Source of the DNA: Nageia nagi
Lineage: Eukaryota > Pinophyta
DNA: 64,000 bases
Assembly (NCBI GenBank): GCA_050084985.1
Contig: JBITNC010000001.1
Location: 215,884,001-215,948,000 of the forward strand
Direction of reading: 5' to 3'
Under the pieces are notes generated by a model. The model saw only the letters and a list, made by a program, of their open reading frames with translations. It made no database searches and had not been told where the DNA came from. Each line of letters begins with the position of its first letter. Within the stretch, counting starts at the first letter, position 1. Positions 43,261 through 57,500 of the stretch are shown here, piece by piece. The position numbers and the translations under genes were made by a program.

Positions 43261-46200
43261 ACTGGGCAGGCTAACTTTATAGCCACCATATGTCCTCTAC
43301 TCCTTTCCATGATCAAATAAATGCCTCCATTTGGTTTATGCAACTACTTGTTAAGTTTTTGATGTGGAGCCCTCTAGGTTTCTATCCTTGACCAGTTCTG
43401 ATCCATGGATGCCCATGCTCCTTTAGTCTCTCATCAACTTGCGTGAAGGCTTACTTTTCATTGAGTTTTTTGCATTCTTGAAATAGTAAGTAATTTTCTA
43501 GCTACAAAGAAGGATTTTGTAGATTCTCAAGGGTATTTCCTAGGCTCTCTCTCCATATGATCAAGATCACCTCATTATGCATTCCTCCTTCTAGTTCCAA
43601 TTCCTATAAAGTACATCAAATCCATCTAGATTGAATAGTTGACCTACAAGTAGTGGCCTTTTAGTATCTAACTTGGATCTATAGGAGCACGAGGAGGCGA
43701 AACCGGGCCGTTGGAGTCTATGGTTTTCTCTAACTATCCATCTCAACCTTTATTGCTAATAATGGAATTACTCATACTTCTTCATTGCTACATTCTAAGT
43801 GGGAGATCAATAATCATTAAGTGGTATTCAGCTTTGGTCCTACTCTCGTAGCAACACTTCCATCCCTTTGTAGTAGGACCATTGATGAAAAGCATCCTCG
43901 TTTGGCCCAAACGGAGAGGAGATTATACGAATAAGGGATCCAATATTCTGCATTTGTATGTGATTTATGTCAGTTCTAGAATGAGATTGGATTCTTAGGA
44001 TATGGAATGATAGTGATCCCTATTTATTTCGTATTGATGAATCCATAAAGTGTTCCCATCCCCTTCGTTATGAAATAATTATAAATAAATGCATGTAAGC
44101 TCTATAGAATTGGTAGGTAAAGCTTTTGATTTGGGTAGAGGGGCGAGCTGCTAGGGAATGGTTGAAGTGATAATTCTAATCCATACTAGTAGATTAGTAA
44201 TGACTAACTACTCTTCCATCTGGTTGAGAATTCCTAAATAGGGTTGTATCTAAATAAAGCATAAGAATCTAGATGGTAGGGTGGCCCATATATTATTTAA
44301 AAGATGTGATAGGCCCATATATCCATATTAATGAGGAAGGAGCCTTCACCTCAAAATGATAGAAATATTTTTTATTTGTAACAAAGGGACCATATTGAAT
44401 AATGGTAGCGACGCTGCAACTCTTGCGTGCATATATACTCCATTCCATTTGGGAGACATGAGTCTTCTATATGTGTCTATTGAAACTTCTTTATAATGGA
44501 ATGAAGGTATGAAACTAGCCACTACCAAAGATATCCACTACCATCAGAAACGTAAGTGAGAAATCTATACCAAGCAAGGTCCTTTTGAATCCCTCATTCC
44601 TTTATTAAGGGAGAACAACCCTACTGTTATACGATTTATCGCAATGAAAAGGTTGCTACTGGTTCCAACTTTTGATCATTGAGATTTTGTCTATCTTAAT
44701 GTATTTGCTCAGTTATTTAGCTTTTTTACCATAGTGGTATTTAAAATTAGGAAAGTATTTAAATATTTTTGAATATGCCTTTTCTTTTTAAGGAATTTAT
44801 TTCCAAATTTCAAGTCAATAAGTTTTTTTTGTAAGATAAGATTAAAGGAGATTTATGGTTTTTGAAGATCATTTTTTTTAAAATATTATAAGGGTTTTAA
44901 TTATTATTTAATGAAAATCTATATGAATTTTTGAGGAATATTGTTGAGATTATATTATTTTTGGAGGATATTACCTTACCTTACTTAATTTCTATTTTTT
45001 TTGTTTTCAAAATAGCAAATTTTCATAGTAAGGTAATTTTGTTAGAGGACATCTTGATGTTGATTTTGGAAGCTAGTTATGGTTTCTTTATTATCTTTTG
45101 AAGGTGAAACCATAGATTTGATTATATGTTTGATTGTGTGATTACTTATTTGGAGAAGTTCTTTATCTTGTGAGGTGACAAAGAAGGCATTTTGCGATAA
45201 TCACCCTTGCATATGAAGATGGTGCCCTCATTTCTTATTGAAGGTATTTTTTTTATGTTCGCAATACTTTCGAAACACCTTTGATAAAATTTAATTAAAA
45301 TGTAAAAGGATGCATTTTTTGAAAAAGTTTTTAAATAGATTTTTTTGAAAGGAACTTAACAGATTCAAAATGTTTTAATAAAAATTAAAACTTAAATCTT
45401 ATTAAGTGATCTTATATTACACTAAGATAAATTTATATATGTTATAATTATTAATGAAGTTATCCTTAAAAGGGAGAGTTATTAACTTCATAATAAAACA
45501 TATTCCAAAATCCAAGCATCCTTTATCAAGGAGGAAATTTTGAATGTAATTGATATTTTTACCTAAACCCTAATCGCTCAAATTGATGAACTTGTCTTAA
45601 AGAAGGATTAAAGTATGAATTATTTATTCTTAGGAGATAAGTAAGTATAAGTATTAGCTTGACATCTTTGTGATGATTTACAGTGCACTACTTTTACCAT
45701 ATTATTTATTTTCACGTTGATGTAGGAACATTCATGCTTATGGATGGATGCCACATTGTTAATTATTTATTTGCTAATTATCTAAGTACTTAAAAGGTTT
45801 TTCCTTATTCAAAATTGCAAATTGTTGGAGTGGTTAAAAAGGGTTATCTTCTCCATGTCTACATAATTTTGGAGTGGTTAAAAAGGTTTGCCTTTCTCTA
45901 AAATTGTAGTTTTTTAATGGAACTTAAATCCATGTTATTGGATTAATGCTACCTTATTCCATCATATGCATCTTTACTAGTACAATGAACAAGTTGGCAT
46001 TTTGTGGCTTATGCATCTCGACTAGTGCCATAATCAAGATTGCATATTGTAGCTTATTCTTCATATATGCTATAATATTATTGAAGAACTTAAACTTCCA
46101 AATTGATATGTTTATAAATAGATATGAACTTATGCATCTTTGACATGTGGATTATACATTGCTTATGATATTTTTAATCAAGTTACCATTTGATACTTTG

Positions 46201-46851
46201 TGGCATGGTTAAGGTAACATGGTCACATGAGTATTTGATAAGTGAAGTTATCATCAATGGGGAGAAAGGAAATGTTATGATATGATGACAAATTCATACC
46301 AAAAGTAAACATAAATAATGATCTAAAATAATCAAAAGTAAAAATCAATTTTTTTTATAATGATTGGTGATCATTTTGTGCATTTGTATATATCGTATAT
46401 CCTTGGTTGATAGTGCATTTGATATTATGCACATTTGGATATTTCTATGATATGATATATCAGGGTTGTTAGTATGCATATGTGATATTATTAGATATCA
46501 TAATTAATGTTGTATGTCATATTTGATGTTGTTACAATGTATCTTACTGGTTTTATTATGAGTTGCTTATAGCTTGCAAGTTTCTTTTAAAGATTTCAGG
46601 TTACCTACTTCAAGGATGCAGGCTTATGAAAGCTCATCATGTCAACTTATTGGATGACTACTACTTGTACATTGAAATCATTTATGGTTAATTATTGTAT
46701 TTTAAATCATTTATTAAAATACTTAAGTAGTTGAGCCTTCTAGAACCATTTACATTCTATTACTTTCTCACAAGTTCTCATCTCCACTCATGGAGGAGAA
46801 ATCTCTTACTCTTTCTCTCTCTGTTTTCTCAACTCTCTACCCCAATATTAC
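43261..46851. other. Noncoding interior of element C
   Basis: 43660-44680 has a balanced composition and the look of once-coding DNA but all frames are broken and I cannot place it. 44680-46850 is AT-rich without open frames, apart from a 65-codon hydrophobic chance ORF at 45946-46143. Confidence 0.4.
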
Positions 46852-46863
46852 ATTAAAGGGAAG
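46852..46863 (+). other. Polypurine tract of element C
   Basis: ATTAAAGGGAAG immediately before TGTTAGAAC of the 3' LTR. Confidence 0.7.
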
Positions 46864-47381
46864 TGTTAGAACTTGTAATGCATTATTGTAAGATCTTTTA
46901 ATGTAATTCACTTAATACTTAAGGGTATCCCTAGATACCTTAAATATTTAATGAATATATTAATGTAACTTGTCCTACACTCCATATCATGAGCATGCCC
47001 CTTGGGTAATAGGGTGATGCACGTCATGAATTTATGCAATGGTTTATAGGATGATCCAAGGAAGGATTTATTCCTATAAATAGAGGGCCCTCTCTTTGAA
47101 ATCACACACTTGGAGAAGCATGAAAATGTTAGTCTTGTAGAGTTGAAGAAATGCTCTTGTAGAAATTTTGTAGTAAAATTCTTTTACAAGAATTATTAAG
47201 AATTTATAGGAGAGTTGACTTGTGAGAAATAATAGAAAATATGGTTCAAGTGGATGTACTCCCATGATGGAGGAAGCACTATACATGTGTGTCTCATTAT
47301 GCATGAAATTGTATTTTTTGTGTTAAAGATTTAAGAAATCCTTCAAGGTGATCTTAGTTATGAAATCATACAATTCTAGCA
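46864..47381 (+). repeat. 3' LTR of element C
   Basis: Starts TGTTAGAACTTG, has TATAAATA at 47075-47082, and ends ACAATTCTAGCA. It lacks the tandem expansion of the 5' LTR. Confidence 0.85.
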
Positions 47382-50300
47382 TAATGGATCATATTAATAC
47401 CATTTTATGATTCACATCAAGTCAACACACCTCTAGAAATACCTTGAATGTATATGACATTGAAAATCCTAATATCCAACAATCATTATAACTGTGGGAG
47501 GGGGAAATAGTCTTGAATCAAGTTTTCCTAATCAATAATTTAGCCCTTCAGTTATTTAAATCTGAATCAAAATTAAATGATCTCAAAGAGACTTCGTATA
47601 TGCCATACTTCCATATCTTAAGCACTATAGGTGCTTTAATTAGATGGTTTTATCTTTATCCCCATGTTGGATAGTATATATTTTTTATCATGATAAGATT
47701 AACCTATAGGATAATTGATTATTCTAATCATTAGAGCAATTGTTAAACGTTTCCAATGTTAGAATATTTGATTAACCTTTATCAACTTCCAACATTAAGT
47801 AACTTTATCATATTCATAAATTTATATAGAGTCTAATATAAGCAATTTTTATTGTATATGAATCATCATCTACATTTACTCAATTCAAGAAGAGAAACTA
47901 TCTAGAGTTATCATTTATATATTGTGAGACACTATTTTAATGTAATAAACTAAGATATAATTGAATTATTAATACCATGCCATTCACATATCATTAAAAT
48001 ACACCAAATTTGATTTTTATGTGAGGAAATCCTCTTGGGTTTTCACTCAAGATGCAACCCATTGTGATAGTTAAACTATCGATCATGCACCATAGAACAT
48101 GTTTATTTTACATATAAATAATAGCAAATCTCTTAAGTTTTTTTTAGTGTAATATATTACATAATTTCCAAATAAATATTAATATCCCTCCATCACTCCC
48201 CCTATAGTTAGTGAGGATCTTCTTAGTAATATGAAGGTTTTCTAAATGAGTTTTCTACACTCTATTTCTTATGCTATTTCATATCATTAAAACTTATACT
48301 TACTATATCTAGAAACTTTGAAAAATAAATACTCTTATAAATCTTAATAAGAATATATAATAAATTAATCCACTTAGGAAATTAATTTGAATTACCCAAT
48401 TATCCTTAGCAGTGCTCTTGAAAGAGAGTGTCAATTATGCATTTCAAAGTTTCAAGGGATTTATAATATTTTTCCGAAATTTTCTCTCTTAAACCTCTAA
48501 TAATTATTATCATCCTCACTTGCCAATGGGTGATTTTTGATTAAATATGATGCTTCTAAGATATGTTGGAGAAGTACACACTTGATATATAATAATTTTC
48601 TTTAATAAATATTTTTGAATTCACTTTTGGTAGAATGACATGGCTTTTTACCTAGTTTAAAATTATTTTTGTCTTTCAATTGGTCTCCCATCAATTTTCC
48701 ATGGCATGCATATGACTTTATTTTAAATAAATAATAACTAGAAATGATAGATGTAACTTTATTCAAAATAAAATATATTTAATTTTCCATGCTAAGGTAT
48801 CATCATTTAAAGATATTCTTTTCATTTATCAGAAGCCTTGCCTTAATCTTTCGCAAGGGACTTATGCATTTTTTCATATCCTTAGAAAATATGATCCTTT
48901 TCCAAACATAAGCCTTAAATTAAAATTTACCAAGGGTAATAAAAAATAGAAATAATTAGAGCATAGGAGGCCCTCCTAAGCCTAACCTTGTCTAGTATTA
49001 GCAACGATGGCTCTCGACTCCTACTGGGCAACAAGCAAATGTGATTAAAGGGCATATGGGGTGGTTGGCCTGCAAGGCTTGGGGGTTGCCCTAAGGTAGT
49101 TTTTACTTAACTAATCTCAAAGCTTTTTTATCTATTAAGAGAGGATTGGTCTACAGATAGAGATTATTCAAGTTCATCTCATACCCGTGGGAGGGTCATC
49201 GAAGACTCATATGTCTTCTCATAGGGGACCTAATGGCTTAGAGCATGGGATAACAATAGAATAATGGTATTGTTTCTTCATTTATTTAGCATGATGATTT
49301 AGATGAGAATTATTTACTTATTTAATCCTTATTATGCTATATTTTTTGTAGGGGTTTTGGGCTTGAAGTACTTCTTGTTGGTTCTTCTACCCTATTTTAT
49401 CAATGTGATAGTTCATTTCATGGTCGGTGGCTTAAGGTCTTGTTGAGTAAAAATGGACCCATATCAAACTTAATATATCTAGGATGATTAGAGGTGCTTG
49501 AAGTTATGGTTTTGAGTCTTCAATGGGTCCTCTATGCCTAGATCTTGATTATATCTAGTAGCACCTATTAGGCAGGGCGGGAAGGTATTTTTCTTAAAGG
49601 AAGCTATGGGGCTATTGTTTTTCTCTATCTAATTGATATTGGTCATTGAAGAAGTCTTGAAAGAGCTTCAAAAGGGAGGGTTATAAGGTCTAATCTTAAA
49701 GAGGGACATAGTAGAGGTTTGATGAGCCCTTTACTTAATGTTCCTCATGAAGGGCTATTTTGATAATGGGCTATGATTAATGAGAGATTTTGTAGTTTCA
49801 ATTTTGATCTAAGTTTTAGTTACAGTTATAAATGTGTGGGCTATATAGTTGGTGATATAAGGAACTAAGTATCCACACAAGGGAATGTTTTTTGGTTGAT
49901 AGTGCATCATTTGGGGTTTTGAAATCCTATGAAAGGGAAACTTACACAAAGTTTATGATGAAATCTAATCAAGGGAAACTATTTACCAATGAACCAATAG
50001 ATCCTTGGATAGTGCTTGGAATGAAAGATAATAATTTGGGCTTGTAATAGCAAACTTGGAGCTTAGATTTTTTGATGTATGGATGAGAATCAATCTCAAA
50101 CTTAACACTAAGTGTTGGAGGTTCCTATAAAGTATTTTCTTTGTGTTAAGATTTTTTATTTATAACACCTTTATTGTTCCAAGACCCTTATTGTTTCCTT
50201 TGGTCCTTACATAAGAAGATCATTTTAAATTTTAATTTATTTTAGTTTCTTTTCTAGTTGGGTGGATTATTTGAATTCCATGTTTCATTTAAGGAGATCC

Positions 50301-51185
50301 TTATTTTGAAGGAAGATGTAATGAGGGACAATACTATTTTTTATAGTTTATATTATTGGTCTTTGGTTTATTTTAAGCTTCAAGGATATATTTGATAAAA
50401 ATGTAAAAGGTTATGATTCCTTTTAAAAATATTTCGGGTTAGGATTCCTTTAAAAATCCATCCTCTAATATAATTAAAAAATATAAATAATTATTTTTTA
50501 TATTCCATAAATGCCCTTATTCATGAATGCACACTTGACCATGTCAAAATATTTACTAATAGAACCTTGGATCCTTACCTTGACTATAGGTATATGAACC
50601 TAGTAATCATTCTTCATAAATCCCAAAAATATCAAACAAGGTTAGTTATTAAAAATCAAATTATAAGTAACAAATTTGAAGTATTTACATTCACATAAGT
50701 AATATACTAACAATAAATCATACACACTATATTGTAATCCTAATATATCATATCATTGCTTTGAAAAAATAATTATATATATCAAATAACCATAACCATA
50801 CCAAAGTTTAGCTCATTTCCAAGCTTATGCAAGCAAAACTTAATATAGTTTTAAAAGAGCAATCAAGTTCTTAGTTAATATTATTAAAAATAATTTGTTA
50901 CAATCACATCAAGAGATCATGCATGAAGCTTAACATTGGTGTTGCTAGTAGCATTGGTACTAGGCTACAATGCACAAAATACTATCAATTTAAAGGCACA
51001 CATCAAATTTGAATACAAAGATCCTTAATAATGACCTCCACTTTAAGAATATGAGCTTTAGACCATGCACTTTTGGTCCCCAAAAGCTATACTTTTGAAG
51101 AAGATGAGGAAATAAATCCCCAACTCTAAATTTATCATACCTTTTTGCTTTGTTAATCTTATATCATTTCAACCCAATCAACAAA
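47382..51185. other. AT-rich interval with no recognised gene
   Basis: No open frame of note. 48950-49760 is less AT-rich and includes phrases such as GGCAAGGCTTGGGGGTTGCC-like runs, but no protein emerges in six frames. The part next to 51190 probably includes the 3' end of the gypsy element whose pol lies to the right on the minus strand. Confidence 0.4.
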
Positions 51186-51190
51186 ATATT

Positions 51191-53100
51191 CTATTGTCCC
51201 CTCCTTGTGGTACAAACCTTCTTTTGAAAAATTGTATCTTGTATAAGTTCATTTATAGTTGATGGAGAAACATCATTAATTGATGGAAAAACTTGACCTA
51301 CTACCTCCTTTTCTTTAGTTAACATAAATGGCTTAAATAATTTCAATTTATCCATATTTATTATTGAATAAATATTTATATAGGCATGTAGATTCAAATT
51401 ACAATAATTTTTACTCACTTTATATACAATGTCAAATGTCTCGTACTTATAGGTTTCAATTTCTTGGTTGGTCCTTGTAATCTCTTGTTGTTGAGATTTA
51501 ACCAAACTGTATCTCCCACTTGAAACTTATGGTCCTTGTAATCTCTCTTTACTGAACTATTATCGTATTCATCAACCTTGTATCTATCTTATACCAAAAA
51601 CAAGTCCAAAATCTTCCTTAAAACTTGAAATTTCTATAAAAAATGATTGAATTAGGTAAACCAAAATGAATCCATATATGATAAAAGAAAAAAATTACAA
51701 CTTCTTAACTAGTAATAGTCTTCTTGCATGAAATCAAAATAAACATCTTGTTAAATCTATCCAAAACTATGTACACATCATGTACCCTTTTAGACATATG
51801 TAAATCTCAAATAAAATCTATAGAGATACTTTTGCAAGGTCGATTTGGAACTAGAAGTGGCATATACAAACCCAATTTTTTGTTACTAGGTTTGCTAGTA
51901 TAACATATTACATACCCTCAAACATATTTTACAACTTGATCTTCTATATTTGTTCAATAAAAATACCTTTTCAATTTTAATCCTATCTTTTCCACATGAA
52001 AATGACTAACAATATTAGAAGTGTATGCCACTCTAATCAATTATTCATTGTTTCACTTTTAAGAACACATAATAAATTCAACTTATAAAGAAGTCCTTAT
52101 ACAAGATGATTATCATCCATACCTTCATAATTTGATATAGATATTTCAATCAAATTCTTATAAACTTACCCAAAATTATAATTTCTTAGGTAAGCTTCCT
52201 AAAATACTTCATGAATGAAAGGACATACCTCCATTTAAAACTATATCACCTTTGCATCCCAATGCTAACATTGTTGTTAGTGTTGACACTCTTGGAATAG
52301 GAAGTATACACAACATATTTACAAGTTTATTTATACTACCCTTCTTATATATGATGATTAGATGAAAACCATGTAGAAACCCCATCCATCTGAAATGCCT
52401 AGGATTTATCTTAAGCTATCCACCACTAATAATCACCAAATTATTCTTACCAAACTCACACTTACGCATTTTGATGAGCAATTTCTCCTTTTTTAGAGTT
52501 TTAAGAACTTTCTTAAAATGCACTAAATTATCTTCCCATGTTAGACTATAGATAAGAATATCATCAAGATAAATCATAATAATGAATTAATAAAGGGTAT
52601 GTGGACACCATCATTATCCTCATAAATATGGTTATTGGTGCATTACATAAACCAAAGGGTAAAACAAGCCATTCAAACAAACCTAATCTCATATTAAAGG
52701 TTACCTTGCAAATGTCCCTTTATTTGATTCTCACTTGATAAAAATCACTTATCAAGTCCAATTTAGAGAAATAATTTACCCCTTAATTGATCCAAAAGAT
52801 AATTTTGTTTAGGTAAAGGAAAATATTTTTTTATAGTGATTTTATTTAATGCTTTATAATCAATGCACACTCTACATGACCCATCCTTCTTTGGAACTAG
52901 AATAGTAGGTGATCTATAGGGAGATGTGCTCGATTTAATCACACCTTGATCCATAAGTTCTTGGACTTGTATTTTAATCTCCTTATACTCCAAAATTGAT
53001 TGATGATACAAACCATATTTTACAAAGGTGCATCAACTAAGAAATGAATCTCATGTTGAATATCTCGATTAGGTGGCAACCCCTTTGGTTTAACAAATAA
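51191..53100 (-). pseudogene. Ty3/gypsy pol relict (RT, RNase H part, integrase)
   Basis: Minus strand. RT starts near 53090 with KPKGLPPNRDIQHEIHF and gives LVPKKDGSCRVCIDYKALNK (ORF 53011-52763). DFYQVRIK and [17 protein letters not shown] follow, then the catalytic [11 protein letters not shown] (about 52575-52545) with YLDD intact. The thumb and most of RNase H are deleted or garbled near 52430-52200. Integrase follows as CYTSKPSNKKLGLYMPL, SISIDFI and DVYIVLDRFNKMFILISCKK (51910-51730). The C-terminal part is DYKDHKFQVGDTVWLNLNNK and then TFDIVYKVSKNYCNLNLHAY, ending at 51191. Many stops. No LTRs assigned. Confidence 0.85.
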
Positions 53101-54070
53101 TTCCTAAAAATCCTACATAAGAGTGTGCACTTGTTTTGACTATCTTCCCATCATTAGCATTTCTGATAACATTAATCTTATCATGCATTCAATACTGGCT
53201 ATTTATTTCAGTCCTCCTTAATTAGTAACATGAATAACCATAAGTACAAAATTCCTACTAACATATAGTAGGTGTTTTACTTAATTAGATATTACCAAAA
53301 TCATCATTTTATTTCTCTCTTTTTTGATATAGGTAAAAACTTGCCAGATGTTTCAAATATAGTTTAGAAATGTTCACATAGGAATGTAAGAGAATCCCAA
53401 ACGTGTCTTACTTACAAATGAACTACAATCCCCTTATATCCAATGTAGGTTATGGTCATTAACAACATACATAATTTTTTCTAGTTGAATCATAGTTATA
53501 GCCTTACTACTGCTCAATCAAATTATATCTTACAATACCTTAAATTATATCTTACAATACCTTTATTGGTCATAGGAGGTGATCATACTACTCATGAGTG
53601 ATTTGGAAATAATTGGAAATATCTTCATGGGTTTTCTTATCATGGGTCTCTTTCTTTCTTAGTCTACCTAGTGGATTTTAACTTATATTTAGAGTTTTCC
53701 TTGGCATGGATCTTGTTCTCTTTAAGATCTAGCCATTCTCAATTTAGTCTTCTTGGTAAGTGTGTTATGTCATCTCCTATTTATTCCTTTTTCTCTTTCT
53801 TTCCTATTCATCCATATCCATGTATATTGGCTCTTAATTTCCCCCTTGGTTACTAACCCTTCCCCATTGAGACTTCCTATGCCATTATTCTCTTCCTAGA
53901 TCCATTCTAATGCCATAAATGAGGTTCCCCTTATATTACTAGCTTATCATTAATAACAATTCATTATTATTGTTGCACCATTATATTTTTAAGTTAGGAT
54001 TATCTATTCTTGATATCTTATCAATTTCCATGCTCTCTCATCATCCCTCCTATCCTTTCTTTTATTCTTC
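53101..54070. other. No gene recognised
   Basis: Probably the lost gag and protease portion of the gypsy relict on the minus strand, beyond recognition. A 22-bp tandem duplication (AAATTATATCTTACAATACC unit) lies at 53520-53563. Confidence 0.45.
53520..53563. repeat. 22-bp perfect tandem duplication
   Basis: Units at 53520-53541 and 53542-53563 are identical. Confidence 0.9.
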
Positions 54071-54588
54071 CTTCTCTCCTCATTCATTGCCACATTTTCA
54101 TCCAAACATTCATGTGCATAATGATCAAACTTTTGAAAAATATCACACCTTACTAGAAGATTTTTTTAAATGATAATTTGATCCAATGTACCTCCTCTTT
54201 ATTCATTGATCTCATTCCACATCTCATTTGAAATATAAATATTGAAACACACATGGGCTTCAATCATACTTTTCTCTTGCTTTGTTATCTTATCTATTTC
54301 AACCATATCCCTTATATATATCACCATAACTTATAAGATATTAACATTCCAATAGTCTGATGGTAGACCAGGAAAAATTACCCATGTCAAGATCAAGTTG
54401 ATATTCTCTACTTCTAGATGAAAGCCTCTATGCCATTTCTTCAAGAATAATCCTTTCTTTCTAAAGAACCATGGGACCATTTCCAACACCTTATTGAGAT
54501 CATCCTCATTCCAAAATTTTAAGAACATAATATTATCATGAAGAAAGTACCTAGAACTATAGCAGTAATATGGAATCATGTTTGCCAT
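54071..54588 (-). pseudogene. LINE ORF1 relict (DUF4283)
   Basis: The open frame 54588-54331 reads NIMFLKFWNEDDLNKVLEMV, PWFFRKKGLFLKKWHRGF and NLILTWVIFPGLPSDYWNV, a clear DUF4283 domain of an L1-type ORF1. Beyond the stop, broken frames lead to LVRCDIFQKFDHYAHEC (about 54150-54100), a zinc knuckle in which the second Cys is Phe. No target duplication or A tail is found. Confidence 0.8.
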
Positions 54589-54599
54589 AGCTATTTAGG

Positions 54600-57500
54600 A
54601 AAGCAATGCTTGACTACATAAGAGTTTGATCATTTAATTGACTCTCTTATGTCTCATGAGAAAAGACTAAGAGAAGATTTTAAATAAATATATGAGAAGG
54701 ATTTTATGTAATGACCCCAAACCCTTAGGACCTTGATTTATAACATATTTATCATGAGATACTATACAGATTTAAAATTCAATTATCAAAGTTTTTAATA
54801 TGTTGAATATGTTAAACTTACATAGATTGATGTATGTATAAAATAATTACATGAATGATAATTTAAGATATTTTTGATAAGAACTATATGAAATTGGTTG
54901 ATTTAAAATATGTGTGGAATTTAAGTATTATTTAATCATGTAATTACCAAATTAGTATTGCTTTTTCTTGCATCTTTGAATGAGTTGCAAGTTTTAGGCT
55001 TCATAACTTGAATTTGTTTAGAAATGTGCAATGACAGTGTTGTCATTATTGTCAACACACTCATTAGGATCCAATTTGCACAACAATGAGGTGTTTGGTG
55101 CTTATACAAAGGTGTTTAATGATTTTGAGGATGTGTTTGGTGGTTAATTGAAGTAGTTGCAAGTGTATTTGTACGAATTTGCAAAAGTCATCAAAAAGTT
55201 GTTAGAATTGTCAAAATAATTTTAAACTTGTAAAAGATATCAAAAATTTATTTGAAATCTATTTGGAGATGCTTTATATGTGTGTGGACATGTTCATTGC
55301 TTTAGTGAAGTTGGTTCAACCCATTCTTGCAAAATTTCAAAAGTTGCTGCTAAGTGTGAAAATTGCAAAAAATGCAAAAGTTGTAAAAAAGGTGCAATTC
55401 TTGAAAATGTAAGATACCTCTAATCCCCATAACATTTTTTTTTTTATTGTATGAAATCCTAAGTGAGCTTCATACCTTTATCTAATATTCATTACATGAG
55501 AATATAATTGCATGTTAATGACCATTATGGAAATATTGGATTAACATAATTATTACCAATTAATTAATAAATCACAATGAATAAATCTTAGATTAGATCA
55601 TATTATAATTATTCTCTTGATAAATTCATAATAATCATTTATCTTATCATTAGGTCCATTTACCTTCAAATAAACTTTAACGCTTAATCCTTCAATAGAA
55701 AATACCCATACATTCACATCATTTATAATTTCCCAATTAAACATGTTATGCATTCAAATTCTGAAACAAATTAAGTAAAATAACATATAAATTGTAGAAA
55801 TCAATAATAATGAAACAATTCATTCACACATGACATCAAGGTATTCATATAACACCATGATTTGAGCTAATGCTTGGGAAAAATCCTATACGTTTCAGCT
55901 TTAGGTAAACCCTTGGTAGCTATGCTACCTAATAGTATTTTATTATCATAATAATAATCATATTAAACCTTTTTTATTCTTACAACATATGTTATTTTAA
56001 CATATTATGACCAAAACTAGGCCTATATGACATCTCATGGGAAACCTATTTCAATTTTATGAAATAATTGGTATAGTACAATATGTGATCTCATCTATCC
56101 TAGAAACTCTTATGCAATCAATAATGCATAAATATAATTACACATTCCAAATATAATCATTATCACTCTCTTGATTTTCATCATAGCACCAAGAAGTATA
56201 TCAATACAAGATGACATAAATCCATTACCAAGAGCACCATCAAACATCAAGTATCCAACATCCAAGTATACTAAAATGCACTCTTATTTAGTTTCCAAAT
56301 AAGAATACTAATGTTAATTTTTTATCATATTTCCCTAAAGGATATAATCAACAATTATAAGGATCTTAAACTAAACAATAGTAACTATAAATTACTACAA
56401 TTAGTTCATGACTTTTTAACATAATATGCAACCATAAACTTCAATAGTATTCCATATGATACAAACATACAACTTCACAATGAGCATTATAAGTGTAGCC
56501 ATAAATATTCATAATAGGCTTCACAAATTTAATCATAAACTTAATAATGTAAAACATAAGTTCAACTATAATATCAACAATACATAATTTAGAATAACAT
56601 AACCATTTTGTTAGATAATAACAATATAACATGAAGACTACCATTTTTTCACATACACTCATAGTGAAGATCATAAATATTAGAAACATAAGCTAAATTA
56701 ACACACAACTTCATCCATGGAAAACTTAGAAATATCTTTCCAAATAAACATAAAGCTACAACCATATTACTTAGCAAAATGTTTCCAATGCAACACGAAC
56801 ATTTTGGTTATTGAAATTAGAAAGATGATGCTAATGAAATATACAAGTTTCAGACATGTAAATTAGTGAAAAGATGCTACTGATATACCAAAGTTTTAGT
56901 CATGTAATTTAGCAAAATATGCCAATGATAATTGTTGATATGTGTTTTGGTATGCCTAGGGTTTACCTCTTAATGGACTAAAAGCATATACATATTTACT
57001 ATATGACAAACCTAAGCTAATTAACTTAGATAAATATACATGAATAAGAGAATTTAATAGTGCAATAATAGAATAACAAAATTACATTAATATTAATATG
57101 TGAAACATAACTACACATACTAAAGAGAAAGGAATCAAGTGAAAGATAAATACCTATGTGTCCTTACTTATGTTGATGTCAAGGATATGATGGATGAATT
57201 TTTTGAAGAGAGATAACCTTGCTATGTGAACATGAAGATCAATTATAGAAGAAATGCTAGCATGAGTGCTAGTCTTTGAAAGCTCCACATGGATACGGAT
57301 GTTAGTGTGGGTGTGAACATTCTTGAAGAATGAGGTTTACCAATAAGCATCAATGATAACATAGATGATGACAAGTTGAACTGAGCATATGATCATGAAA
57401 ATGGATAACAAATATTTTATTAAGTGATAATAAGATTTCAATCTCAATAGGTGACATTTAGAAATACCCAAGTGCAGGGTACCAACTATTGAGATGTAAT

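Larger units (their letters stand above)
41118..47381 (+). mobile_element. LTR element C (LARD-like, no sense coding)
   Basis: LTRs at 41118-41694 and 46864-47381 are plainly homologous (AGAACTTGTAATGCATTATT in both; CATGCCCCTTGGGTAA; GTACTCCC-TGATGGAGGAA). Flanks TAATT (41113-41117) and TAATG (47382-47386) look like a 5-bp duplication with one change. A primer site follows the first LTR and a polypurine tract precedes the second. The 5.2-kb interior shows no gag, RT or integrase on the sense strand in any frame; the only protein-like remains are antisense (42150-43260). It is best called a large retrotransposon derivative. Confidence 0.85.

Noticed and set aside
43660-44680. Organelle-derived (NUPT/NUMT) origin
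   Set aside because: Suspected from composition only; no plastid or mitochondrial gene could be recognised, so it is not called.
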